DNA from: CAYGZQ01 sp964354375 [NCBI: uncultured Planctomycetota bacterium]
Lineage (GTDB): Bacteria > JAJVIF01 > JAPKYR01
Direction of reading: 5' to 3'
Length of the DNA stretch: 27,997 nt
Assembly: GCA_964354375.1 (NCBI GenBank)
Contig: CAYGZQ010000055.1
Coordinates: forward strand, 1-27,997
Shown: piece after piece, positions 7,174-15,494 of the stretch
How the letters are laid out: every line of letters starts with the position of its first letter
Numbering within the stretch: the stretch's first letter is position 1
Notes under the pieces: model-generated
Told to the model about the DNA's origin: nothing
Databases searched by the model: none
The model's input: only the letters and a program-made list of their open reading frames with translations
Translations under genes and position numbers: made by a program

Positions 7174-8484
7174 ATGCCGAACGTGCTCTGCATAGCCTAC
7201 CTCTTCCCCCCTCGCGCAGGCGTGGGTGTCCAGCGCATCACGAAATTCGTGAGATACCTTCCCGAGCACGGATGGAGTCCCGTCGTCCTCACCCCCGACA
7301 AGCCGAAGGGGAGTTTCCCCATCGACGAAACCTACCTGAAGGAAATCCCCGATTCGGTCAAGGTGTTTTCTGCCCCCAGTTTCGAGCCGTATCACGTCTA
7401 TCGTCGACTCGGAGGGACGAAGCGTCAGGATTCGGCGGACTTCCGTGGTGTCCTCGAGGGCGGAAGAAGGCTCGGACCGATGGGTCGGTTGTATGCGGCG
7501 TTCCAGGCGGCATTTTTGATTCCTGACCCGAAGATCGGATGGTTCGGTCCCGCAATGAGAAAAGCGAGAGAGATCTTGTCCCGGGAGAAGATCGACATGA
7601 TTTTCTCCACGAGTCCGGAAGCGACCGATCACGTGATAGGTCGCGCCCTCGCAAGGGAAACCGGACTTCCGTGGGTGATGGATTTCCGCGACCCGTGGAC
7701 CACGAGCCTGTATGCGGCGAAACGCCCGTCATGGGCGAAACGGCGAGAGGAAAAGCTTGAGCTGAGCTGTCTTCGGGAGGCTCGCGCCGTAACCGTCGTG
7801 CAGCAGAGGTACATTGACGAGTACCTAGCGAAATACCCGTCCCTCAAGGATAAGGCGCACGAATTCCGCATCCTGCCGAATGGTTTTGATACGAACGATT
7901 TTGAAGGAATACAAGCCGACCGACGGGAGGACGGGGATCGCTGGACCGTCGTCTACACCGGCTCGATAAGTTATCCCCGCGATCCCGAGCCGTTTTTCAG
8001 GGGATGGAAAATCGCGTGCGAGAGGTCGGAGGAGTTCCGCTCGAAGGCATGGTGCCGTTTCATGGGCGAGTTCGACAGTCGCTTTCACGCGATGGCGCCG
8101 AAGTATATAATGGCGAACCTGGAAGTCGAGGGTTTCCGGGATCGCGAGGTGGTTTACGCCTCCCAGCTTGGCGCAGGGGCGCTGCTGCTGATAGCCGAGG
8201 GCTACGTGACGGGCAAGGTCTATGAATACCTGGCTGCGACGCTTCGGGGGGCGGGTCCGATACTCGCGATAACGAAAGGGAAAGACCTTGTCGATCTGAT
8301 CTCCGAGGCGCGAGCGGGAGTGAGCGTCGACCCGGACGATCCGAGCGGCATCGCGCAAGCCCTTCTTGACCTGTTCGAATCGCGAGACAAACCGCTCGAG
8401 CCCGATGCGCAGTATCTTTCGCGCTATGACCGCCGACGCATCGCAGGCGAGCTTGCGAACCTTTTCAATGACCTCATCCGCTGA
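7174..8484 (+). CDS. GT4-type glycosyltransferase (triad 1, type a)
   Basis: A 436-residue GT-B protein with an N-terminal CIAYLFPPRAGVGVQR stretch typical of GT4 proteins, DFRDPW (170-175), PNGFD (235-239) and KVYEYLA (348-354) near the nucleotide-sugar site. It is clearly paralogous to the gene at 16899-18218, sharing FPP followed by a glycine-rich turn, (D/E)FRDPW, PNGFD and YEYLA in the same order and spacing. It lacks the classical E-x7-E of standard GT4 enzymes, as does its paralogue. The start codon follows a 36-nt gap with no visible Shine-Dalgarno sequence. The gene ends inside the beginning of the flippase gene. Donor and acceptor sugars are unknown. Confidence 0.85.
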   Translation: MPNVLCIAYLFPPRAGVGVQRITKFVRYLPEHGWSPVVLTPDKPKGSFPIDETYLKEIPDSVKVFSAPSFEPYHVYRRLGGTKRQDSADFRGVLEGGRRLGPMGRLYAAFQAAFLIPDPKIGWFGPAMRKAREILSREKIDMIFSTSPEATDHVIGRALARETGLPWVMDFRDPWTTSLYAAKRPSWAKRREEKLELSCLREARAVTVVQQRYIDEYLAKYPSLKDKAHEFRILPNGFDTNDFEGIQADRREDGDRWTVVYTGSISYPRDPEPFFRGWKIACERSEEFRSKAWCRFMGEFDSRFHAMAPKYIMANLEVEGFRDREVVYASQLGAGALLLIAEGYVTGKVYEYLAATLRGAGPILAITKGKDLVDLISEARAGVSVDPDDPSGIAQALLDLFESRDKPLEPDAQYLSRYDRRRIAGELANLFNDLIR

Positions 8485-9871
8485 GAATCCCGCAACGTCA
8501 CAATCGTCGCTTGCCCGTGACAGCGTGGGCACGACCCTCACCAACTCAGCCCTCTTTCTCATCGGGATCATCACATGGATCGCCGTGGCCCGCTTCCTGG
8601 GGCCGGTGTGGAGAGGTGCTCTCGCGCTTGTCATGCTCGCACCGTCCATCGTGATGAAAACAGGTACTTTCGGGTTCGACCAGGGCACGGTCGTTATCGG
8701 GGGAAAGGAACGGGGGGCGCTCGGACCTCTCACCCGCACAGGAATTGTTTTCGGGTTTCTGATGAGCCTGATTTCCATCGGCCTCCTGATGGGTTTTATG
8801 TGGGGGTTCCCGGTCACTTTCTGGCGGCTGACGCAGGAAGTGTGGCTCCGCGACCAGTTCATGCTGATCTCGCTCGCGTTCCCGCTTCATCTGATGACAA
8901 TGGTGTACGATGCTGCAATCTACGCGGAAGACAGAATCGCTGCACGCAACGCGAAGGAGCTTTGGGTGAATGTCGTGATGCTGGTCGTGATCCTGGCGGG
9001 CGTGTTCATCTGGAATCTCAGGCTGATGGCGGTCATCGGCGCGTATCTCCTCGCGAACGTCGTGAGCCTGGCCTACGGCTGGCTGCTTATGAGGCGAAGG
9101 GTGCATCTTGACGGTGGAGTCGACGCCGGGCTTGCGGGCAGGGCTGTCAAACTGGGTTTCCCCGTCTACCTCGCACAGCTTGCATCGTACGCGATGCTTC
9201 CGGCCATGATGGTGCTCCTGTCGTTTGCGCTTCCCGGCAACTCCAATGTGAACCTTGCCAGGATCGCTTTCTTCACGATGGCCTACCAGATGGTGGATCG
9301 AATTCTTCCCGTCACCCGCTCGATTTCCTTCGCCCTTCTCCCCAAAATCACCGGCGTTGGGGAGATCGAGGCCGGTGAGATGGCTGCGAAGGCGAGCCGT
9401 CACACGCTTCTGGTCTCGATTGTCATCTTCGCCCTTCTGTTCGCGTTCATGCATCCCATCGTTGCGATTCTGCTCGGCAAAAGATATCTTTCGGTGGTGG
9501 GAGCGTTTGCCATAATGGCTCCCGGCGGTGTGGCGCTGTCCCTGATAGGCGTTTGGTCGGCGCACCTCATGGCGAGGATGCGTCCGCTGGATGTCGCCAG
9601 GGCCGGAATAATCGGAGTCGTCGTGGCCCTGATCTGCGCCGGAGTGGGATTCAGATTCTTCCCGGAAGGACGCGAGGTCCTGACGGCGTCGCTGGCGGTG
9701 GTCGTCGGGACATTCGTGAATGCGGCGTTTCTTCTCCCACCCTTCTGCAGCGCAGCGAAGATAGGGCCGGACAAGGCGCTCATCCCTACTGCGGCAGATC
9801 TCAGAGACTGGCGAAGAGTCCCGGGTTACGTAAATGAGATCATCAGGCGGAAACGCGCCCCGGTCGGATAG
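8468..9871 (+). CDS. Wzx-like polysaccharide flippase (triad 1)
   Basis: A 467-residue integral membrane protein with about twelve or more hydrophobic segments, of the MOP/oligosaccharide flippase superfamily that moves lipid-linked glycans across the inner membrane. The region LGPVWRGALALVMLAPS, followed by TFGFDQ (residues 67-72), closely parallels LGPGLKGAFELIQLAP and FGFDQ in the flippase at 15495-16898. The ATG at 8468 overlaps the previous gene by 17 bases; longer in-frame starts would lie further inside that gene. The flanking glycosyltransferases support a glycan-export role over a drug-efflux role. Confidence 0.85.
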   Translation: MTSSAENPATSQSSLARDSVGTTLTNSALFLIGIITWIAVARFLGPVWRGALALVMLAPSIVMKTGTFGFDQGTVVIGGKERGALGPLTRTGIVFGFLMSLISIGLLMGFMWGFPVTFWRLTQEVWLRDQFMLISLAFPLHLMTMVYDAAIYAEDRIAARNAKELWVNVVMLVVILAGVFIWNLRLMAVIGAYLLANVVSLAYGWLLMRRRVHLDGGVDAGLAGRAVKLGFPVYLAQLASYAMLPAMMVLLSFALPGNSNVNLARIAFFTMAYQMVDRILPVTRSISFALLPKITGVGEIEAGEMAAKASRHTLLVSIVIFALLFAFMHPIVAILLGKRYLSVVGAFAIMAPGGVALSLIGVWSAHLMARMRPLDVARAGIIGVVVALICAGVGFRFFPEGREVLTASLAVVVGTFVNAAFLLPPFCSAAKIGPDKALIPTAADLRDWRRVPGYVNEIIRRKRAPVG

Positions 9872-9882
9872 GGCATCATGAT

Positions 9883-11016
9883 ATGGATGACGGCATGCTG
9901 ACATACCAGGGTCGTCCGCTGAGGCTCACCTATGTCGCCGACGCATGGAATGTGCACACTCAGAGATGGGTGAGTTATTTCCGTGATCGCGGCTGCGAGA
10001 TCAAAGTCGTTAGCTACCGTGGCTGGGAGATTCCCGGCGTTGAGGTGTACGTGCACTCGATCCCTCCCGTCGGGATCGCCGCGATCCCCCCGTTCAGGCA
10101 GATTTACACGCTGTCGGACTACCTTCGAGTGCGGAAGATCTTCTCCTGGGCCGACATCGTGCATGTCCATTTCATCTACCGGTACAGGTTCAACATTCTC
10201 TACAAGGGCCTGCCAAGACTCGTGGTCAGCACCTGGGGAAAGGACATAATCACCGACTCCGATAAGCCTGAGCCCCCCGCCGAAGTGCGATGGAAAAAAT
10301 TCGTTCTTGCGCAGGCGACCGAGATCACCGCCACCACCCATTTTCTGGCGGAGGCGACGAGGAAATACGCCCCGGAGGGCAAGAAGATTCACGTGATACC
10401 GTTCGGAGTCGATCTGAAAATCTTCGATCCCGATCTGTACCCCAGGAAAAGAGAGGACGATCAGCCTTACAGAATCGGGTTTCTGAAACACCTCAGGACC
10501 AAGTACGGCGCAGATACCCTCATCGAAAGCACCCGAATCCTGAGGGACAGGGGACACAACGTCCGGACTATACTGGCCGGGGAGGGTCACGAGGAGGACG
10601 ACCTGAGAAAGCTGGCGCGGGAGCAGGGAGTTCACCGGATCGTCGATTTCGTCGGACGGATTCCTCACGAGGAAGTGCCGGGATTTCTCGCGAGCCTGGA
10701 TATTTTCTGCATGCCGTCCAGGTGGGAGTCGGAGACGTTCGGAGTGGCGGCGGTGGAGGCCCAGGCCATGCGCGTGCCTGTCGTGGCCACGAGGGTGGGG
10801 GGAGTTCCCGAGGCGGTTGATGACGGCATGACCGGCACACTTGTGCCGCCGAACGACACGATCGCGCTCGCCGACGCCGTCGAGACATTGCTCGCGGACC
10901 CGGAGAAACGCAGAAACATGGGCCTTGCGGGACGCGAGTTCGTGAAGGGACGTTACGACTGGCTTGAAAACGCGGCCGGCATGGAGACAATCTACCGCTC
11001 GATGCTCGCAGAGTAG
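9883..11016 (+). CDS. GT4 glycosyltransferase (triad 1, type b)
   Basis: A 377-residue GT-B enzyme. Visible features are ADIVHVHF in the N-terminal domain, STWGKDI (116-122), IPFGVDLKIFDP (172-183), and the retaining-GT4 signature with Glu284 and Glu292 in E-x7-E spacing inside SETFGVAAVEAQ. It is paralogous to the gene at 18215-19354, which carries SPWGSEI and FPYGVDTSIFDP at matching positions. It starts 11 nt after the flippase stop and ends the first plus-strand glycan run; a 105-bp gap follows. The likely job is adding a retained-configuration sugar to a lipid-linked oligosaccharide. Confidence 0.88.
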   Translation: MDDGMLTYQGRPLRLTYVADAWNVHTQRWVSYFRDRGCEIKVVSYRGWEIPGVEVYVHSIPPVGIAAIPPFRQIYTLSDYLRVRKIFSWADIVHVHFIYRYRFNILYKGLPRLVVSTWGKDIITDSDKPEPPAEVRWKKFVLAQATEITATTHFLAEATRKYAPEGKKIHVIPFGVDLKIFDPDLYPRKREDDQPYRIGFLKHLRTKYGADTLIESTRILRDRGHNVRTILAGEGHEEDDLRKLAREQGVHRIVDFVGRIPHEEVPGFLASLDIFCMPSRWESETFGVAAVEAQAMRVPVVATRVGGVPEAVDDGMTGTLVPPNDTIALADAVETLLADPEKRRNMGLAGREFVKGRYDWLENAAGMETIYRSMLAE

Positions 11017-11121
11017 CCGCCTCAGCGCCCCCCAACGACCTTGACCGGCGCCTGCGCAACACTTAGTTGTATTAAATCGATTGCAAACACTTTAAGAGCA
11101 AACCCCGGATAATAATCATGG

Positions 11122-12639
11122 ATGGCGGGAGAGAAACATAAGAAGTACTACATGTTTCAGGATGGGAATGATGTGATGTTCGTCATCAACATCCCTCCTG
11201 AGCAACTTGATGACATGGTTCTGCGCATTTTCCAGGAGGAAGTGCATGCCCGGGGGCTGGACAGGATCATTTTCCCGAATGTCGAAGAGATCATCCGCGG
11301 CGCGACCCAGGGCGAGGTCGTCCGGATCGGCTCTCTACGCGTGGAGGAGCCGAAGCCGCTTCCCAGGGAGCCCGAAGTCGACATCGATGTCAACGGTCTG
11401 CCCTTCACCATAGAGGTGAGCCGCGACGGTATGCAGGCGTTTCTGGAGCTGGAAAATCCCGCTGCACCGATCACGCGGCGGCATATCGATGCAGGTCTTG
11501 CCCGCGCAGGAGTCAGGTTCGGCGTAATCGAGGAGAGCATCGAGGGTATCCTCAGGGACTGGCCGAATCTCTTTCATGTCCTGGTGGCCGAAGGTACGCC
11601 CCCGAAGGACGGTGAGGACGCGCAGCTCAGGCTCGAGAAGAGCTTCAAGGACAACCTGGCTCCCCAGATAACGGACGAAGGGCATGTCGATTTCAAGCAG
11701 CTCAATCTCATTTCGCCGATCGATCCCGGCGACATCCTGCAGGTCAGGATACCTCCTACACCCGGCGAGCCGGGTCACAACGTATTCGGAAAAGTTATAC
11801 CTGCAGTTCCGGGCAAGAACAGGAAGCTCGTCGCCGGTCAGAACACCCAGGTGAGCGAGGACGGGACGCAACTTGTCTCGAGCATCGGCGGCTTTCTTCA
11901 CCTCGGGCTGAAAGGCGACATCAACGTCAGGCCGGTCTACACAGTCAACGGCGATGTGGACTACTCCACCGGGATTGTCCATTTCAAGAACGACGTGCTT
12001 ATCAGGGGCGACGTGCGCGCGGGTTTTTCAGTGAAGGCAGGGGGAGATGTGCACATCTACGGGGCGGTCGAGGACGCGATCATCGAAGCCGGCAGGAACG
12101 TCATTATCAACGGCGGGATTCTCTCGTCGGGCACCGCAAGAGTGAAAGCGGGTGGCGATGTCAGCGCGGGATTCATCCAGAACGCGCACGTGGAAGCCGG
12201 GGGCAGCGTGTTCATAAGGATCGAGTCGATCGGCTCCAGGATAACCGCGGGCAAGGACATCGAAGTGCTGAAGCACAACGGACGGATTGTCGGAGGCGAG
12301 CTCGATGTCGGCGGATGGGTCGTTGCCCAGGTGATCGGCTCCGATAACTGCCCGGAGATCAGGATCAGGTTCAGGGGCAGGCCGGGTGCGTGGGACGATC
12401 CCGACACTCGCTACGAATACTGTTTCGTCTCGACAAGAAGACTGGAGTCTCCGATCAAGGTCATGTTCGGGTCGCTTGTCGCGAGCATATCCGGGATCGA
12501 GCCGCCGCTGACGATATCGGTCAAAGGGGAGAGGATTCTGATAGAGAACCTCTTTATCGGTCCGGATCAGCTCAAGCTGCGTCGCAAGGACAGGGAAAGA
12601 AAAGAGCAGGCCGCAGCCGCACAGCACGAGACAAAGTGA
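11122..12639 (+). CDS. FapA/DUF342 domain protein
   Basis: A 505-residue cytoplasmic-looking protein of the FapA (DUF342) family. The central signature is VAEGTPPKDGEDAQ (155-168), then GDILQVRIPPTPGEPG (203-218) and NVFGKVIPAVPGK (220-232). After about residue 265 comes a glycine-rich parallel beta-helix with repeated GDV and AGG turns (for example VNGDVDYSTG, IRGDVRAG, VKAGGDV). Members are annotated as flagellar assembly protein A, but many occur outside flagellar loci, and no flagellar gene is in this window. The start at 11122 has no Shine-Dalgarno sequence; a GATAAT (11108-11113) lies eight bases upstream, so the mRNA may be nearly leaderless. The gene converges on the propeller lipoprotein gene with a 13-bp gap and no terminator seen. 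Confidence 0.88.
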   Translation: MAGEKHKKYYMFQDGNDVMFVINIPPEQLDDMVLRIFQEEVHARGLDRIIFPNVEEIIRGATQGEVVRIGSLRVEEPKPLPREPEVDIDVNGLPFTIEVSRDGMQAFLELENPAAPITRRHIDAGLARAGVRFGVIEESIEGILRDWPNLFHVLVAEGTPPKDGEDAQLRLEKSFKDNLAPQITDEGHVDFKQLNLISPIDPGDILQVRIPPTPGEPGHNVFGKVIPAVPGKNRKLVAGQNTQVSEDGTQLVSSIGGFLHLGLKGDINVRPVYTVNGDVDYSTGIVHFKNDVLIRGDVRAGFSVKAGGDVHIYGAVEDAIIEAGRNVIINGGILSSGTARVKAGGDVSAGFIQNAHVEAGGSVFIRIESIGSRITAGKDIEVLKHNGRIVGGELDVGGWVVAQVIGSDNCPEIRIRFRGRPGAWDDPDTRYEYCFVSTRRLESPIKVMFGSLVASISGIEPPLTISVKGERILIENLFIGPDQLKLRRKDRERKEQAAAAQHETK

Positions 12640-12652
12640 CCGGTTGGGCTAC

Positions 12653-15229
12653 TCACCAGGCGCCGTCAGGACCGAGTCTCATCAGAAATGCGTCGGTTGG
12701 GCCCCCGCTTTCGTGATCGTCTCTGAGCATGCCCGGATCAAGATCGGCAACCCCTCCGAACCCCCCGCACGCGTAGATTCTCCCGGCATGATCCACGGCG
12801 ATGTCCCGCGCTATCTGGTAGCTTTGTCCTCCCCAACTCAAACCGTTCACGAAATTGCCCTCGGGATCGTAAATCGCGAGCCAGGAGTCCCAGTTATTGT
12901 GGACTCCCGTCCGGTAAACCATCATCCCGAACGGTGGGTCAAGACCGAATGTGCCGTAAAGGTCGCCGACGACACAGATATTCCCGTCCGGACTCAGCGC
13001 CGCCGACTCGCTTGTTCCCATCTCGGTATTCACCCATGCCTTGCCCCATTGGAAGTCCCCTTCGTAGTCAAGCTTCAAAAGGAAACTTGCCAGGTGGGCG
13101 CCGCTGGAGAAATACTGAAGCTTCCCTGGACCCGGGATGAAATCGATCGCCCCGCTAAAACTGCCCTCGATATAGATGCCCTCGGTGCCGTCTAAGGAGA
13201 GACTGTGGGCTTCTCTTGAGCCTCCGGTGGATGAGTCATAGTCCCAGACGATTGCTCCGAGGTAATCCCCGTCGGAGTCGAATCTGCTCAGGTAAGCGCT
13301 TGGGCCGGACATCGCGGAGTGGATATCCTCGCCCGGCCCGGGATCAAGGTCGATCGTGCTCTGGTAGTAGCCGTGGACGAAGACCTCGCCCGAGTCGCTC
13401 GCCGCAAGGGCTTGGGGGTCACTGTACGCGATGTTACCCCATGCACGCGCCCAGACGAGATTGCCCTCCAGGTCGAATTTGCTCATGTAGGTCAGGCTGC
13501 TCTGGTAATCGTCGCCCGTGTAGAATCCGACAACACCGGGGCCGGGATCAAGGTCCGCCCAGGAATGTCTCATTGCGCCAAGAATATAGACACTGTCGGC
13601 TCCGTCGAATGCGATGTGGTAACTGCAGACATAGGGGTACTCATCCACCGCGGTATCCCCTGACCATGTCTTCACCCACAAGAAATCCCCGGATGAGTCG
13701 TATTTGCACAGATAGGAGGCTGTCAGATCGAAGGCTTCGATGGCAAGAACGTCCGGTCCGCCGTCGAAATCCACAAGGCCATGGAAGGACCCTGTGACGT
13801 AGATGGCGTCCGATGAATCCACGCAGATGTCCCCAATCCCCACCGATGGATAAGTCTCGTCTGAAGGCATAAGGCCCCAGGTCCGCGCCCACACAAGTTC
13901 GCCCCGCTGATTCAGCTTCGACAGGGTCAGCATGACATAGGTGCTGTTCGGATAGCCGGGATTCACCTGGGGTCCAGGGTCGAGATCGACCTGACTGGCC
14001 GATGAGCCTGCTACGATGACATTATTCGAGCTGTCAATGGCCAGGTGATTGGCGTGTTCATTTCCTGCGCCTCCCGATCCCCCCCATGTCAGACCCATCC
14101 CTTCTCTCATCCTGATCGTCTCGACCCACCACGCGCTCAATGGGCCCAGATTGGGGTCGCTTGCCGTGTCCTCGACTCGCACCAGCATCTGATAGTCTCC
14201 GTATTCAGTCGTATTCTGGTTCGTGATCGTCCCGTGATACATGAAGCTCGCTTGAGGAGTGGTCTCCAGATATTCAAGCTCCTGCACCGACGGAAAAATC
14301 TCGGGGCACTCGATCGTCACTCTCTCGATTGTGTCCTTCCCCTGATGGTCGTAAACCTCGACATAGACATCCGCCGTGCATCCGATCGTGGGCTCGAGTT
14401 GCGGCCATATCTGCGCGTCGACTGAGTAGGCCTCCAGGGAATTGGCCTCAGGCGGGAAGTCGATCTCGGGAATGACAACATTCTTCCCGGGAGGATACCA
14501 GCATGCCGAGACGGCATAGCCGAAGCTGAAGGCACCTTCAGGGGTCTGCAGCTCAATCGTGCGCCGACCCTGCACTTCGGGAAGGAAAGGCCGTCTGGGA
14601 ACGTCCGGAAAGTACGCGACAAACGGGTTGACGTTCGCCGTCAGGTTCGAGCCGCCCTTGGCGATATCGCCGTGCGTGTAGGAGAAAATAGGACGAGCGC
14701 CGGGCGACTGCGGAAAATCCACGGGATTGAACAGGGACGTATATCCGTCGGGATTGAGTATCCAGGGGAGGTCGTCGCTGAAAGCGTTCACCCGGTTGAT
14801 CTGAGGAAACCAGTGGTTCGCGTGTGCGATGAAGATGCCCCTGACATCGAATGCCGTCAGGTTCAGATCGCTGAAGGGATTCCTGAGCAAGACATCGATC
14901 CATAAGGTCCGCGGGGAGGCGGGCCTGATGTTCTCGATGGTGAGGCAATTCGGGAACACCTTGTCCTCGAGCATCTGGACAAGGTTGAAATGCCAGGCTG
15001 CCGAGCGCAGCGGGACAAGGTCGACGGACGAGTGATCCGCCGAGACCTTGACCATCCATGCCCCCCAGATGTATTGGTTGGATTGCGAGAGCTCAGAGCA
15101 CCGGAGCTGAGGTGGATTCCCCTCGGCTTCGTCATTTCCGGGCATTACGGGATCGATGCCGTCAGGGTGGCTGCATCCGATCAAAAGGATGGCTAGGATC
15201 GACAGACAGGTCCGGAGATTGGGTCTCAT
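12653..15229 (-). CDS. Large lipoprotein with seven SBBP-type beta-propeller repeats
   Basis: An 858-residue protein with a lipobox (LIGC, Cys19), so it should be lipid-anchored outside the cytoplasm. Residues about 40-385 form a beta-rich region with FDVRGIFI and DGYTSLFNP, a pattern I associate with multi-domain lipoproteins of uncultured bacteria. From about 395 to the end are seven repeats. Each has a strand like IYVTGSF followed about ten residues later by a DLDPGP-like turn (VDLDPGP, VDFDGGP, ADLDPGP, IDLDPGP, IDFIPGP, FGLDPPF, ADLDPGM), fitting one seven-bladed SBBP propeller. GGAGGAG lies about seven bases before the ATG, and a likely promoter is at 15263-15290. Function is unknown; binding of ligand or cell-surface scaffolding is plausible. 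Confidence 0.82.
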   Translation of the reverse strand: MRPNLRTCLSILAILLIGCSHPDGIDPVMPGNDEAEGNPPQLRCSELSQSNQYIWGAWMVKVSADHSSVDLVPLRSAAWHFNLVQMLEDKVFPNCLTIENIRPASPRTLWIDVLLRNPFSDLNLTAFDVRGIFIAHANHWFPQINRVNAFSDDLPWILNPDGYTSLFNPVDFPQSPGARPIFSYTHGDIAKGGSNLTANVNPFVAYFPDVPRRPFLPEVQGRRTIELQTPEGAFSFGYAVSACWYPPGKNVVIPEIDFPPEANSLEAYSVDAQIWPQLEPTIGCTADVYVEVYDHQGKDTIERVTIECPEIFPSVQELEYLETTPQASFMYHGTITNQNTTEYGDYQMLVRVEDTASDPNLGPLSAWWVETIRMREGMGLTWGGSGGAGNEHANHLAIDSSNNVIVAGSSASQVDLDPGPQVNPGYPNSTYVMLTLSKLNQRGELVWARTWGLMPSDETYPSVGIGDICVDSSDAIYVTGSFHGLVDFDGGPDVLAIEAFDLTASYLCKYDSSGDFLWVKTWSGDTAVDEYPYVCSYHIAFDGADSVYILGAMRHSWADLDPGPGVVGFYTGDDYQSSLTYMSKFDLEGNLVWARAWGNIAYSDPQALAASDSGEVFVHGYYQSTIDLDPGPGEDIHSAMSGPSAYLSRFDSDGDYLGAIVWDYDSSTGGSREAHSLSLDGTEGIYIEGSFSGAIDFIPGPGKLQYFSSGAHLASFLLKLDYEGDFQWGKAWVNTEMGTSESAALSPDGNICVVGDLYGTFGLDPPFGMMVYRTGVHNNWDSWLAIYDPEGNFVNGLSWGGQSYQIARDIAVDHAGRIYACGGFGGVADLDPGMLRDDHESGGPTDAFLMRLGPDGAW

Positions 15230-15262
15230 AGCGCGGCTCCTCCCTGCGGGATCACATTGATT

Positions 15263-15290
15263 ATTGTATCACGGACAAGGAATAGAACAA
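15263..15290 (-). promoter_or_regulatory. Predicted sigma70-type promoter of the propeller lipoprotein
   Basis: On the minus strand, TTGTTC (15285-15290) and TACAAT (15263-15268) are spaced by 16 bp. The -10 box ends 33 nt before the ATG at 15229, and GGAGGAG lies between. The family B inverted repeat begins 25 bp behind the -35 box, separating this promoter from the divergent flippase promoter. Confidence 0.42.
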
Positions 15291-15315
15291 TGGCGGTTAG
15301 CATAAGGAATCCCGT

Positions 15316-15432
15316 GCCCCCCTGTAGTCCCCCCCAAGGGGGGGACGGCTTATTCTGGAAACCGTATGGATAAAGGTTTCCGTGAAGTCCGTCTTTTCGC
15401 CGTCCCCCCCTTGGGGGGGACTACAGGGGGGC
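15316..15432. repeat. Family B repeat as a perfect 34-bp inverted pair
   Basis: The 34-bp arm at 15316-15349 is the exact reverse complement of 15399-15432. The arm itself contains a short palindrome (seven C, AA, seven G). The 49-bp spacer carries an inner inverted pair, GGAAACC (15357-15363) and GGTTTCC (15375-15381). The element sits between the divergent lipoprotein and flippase genes. Related copies occur at 25522-25704. Perfect arm identity suggests a recent insertion or active conversion. Confidence 0.9.
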
Positions 15433-15476
15433 GAAAGAGTGAACTCCATTTCGCACAACCCATGCCGCCTATGGGG

Positions 15477-15482
15477 TATAAT
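15477..15482 (+). promoter_or_regulatory. Consensus -10 box of the second glycan operon
   Basis: A perfect TATAAT ends 12 bases before the GTG at 15495. Transcription would start near 15489, about six bases before the start codon, leaving no room for a Shine-Dalgarno site. The expected -35 region (about 15454-15459) is weak. Confidence 0.45.
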
Positions 15483-15494
15483 TCCATCCTCTAA

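Noticed and set aside
6127-7632. 501-residue minus-strand reading frame
   Set aside because: It is antisense to two clear glycosyltransferases. Long shadow frames are expected in GC-rich DNA, and the translation is rich in Arg, His, Pro and Asp without any motif.
8366-8467. N-terminal extension of the first flippase
   Set aside because: It would lie wholly within the preceding glycosyltransferase gene. The ATG at 8468 gives a length equal to the paralogous flippase.
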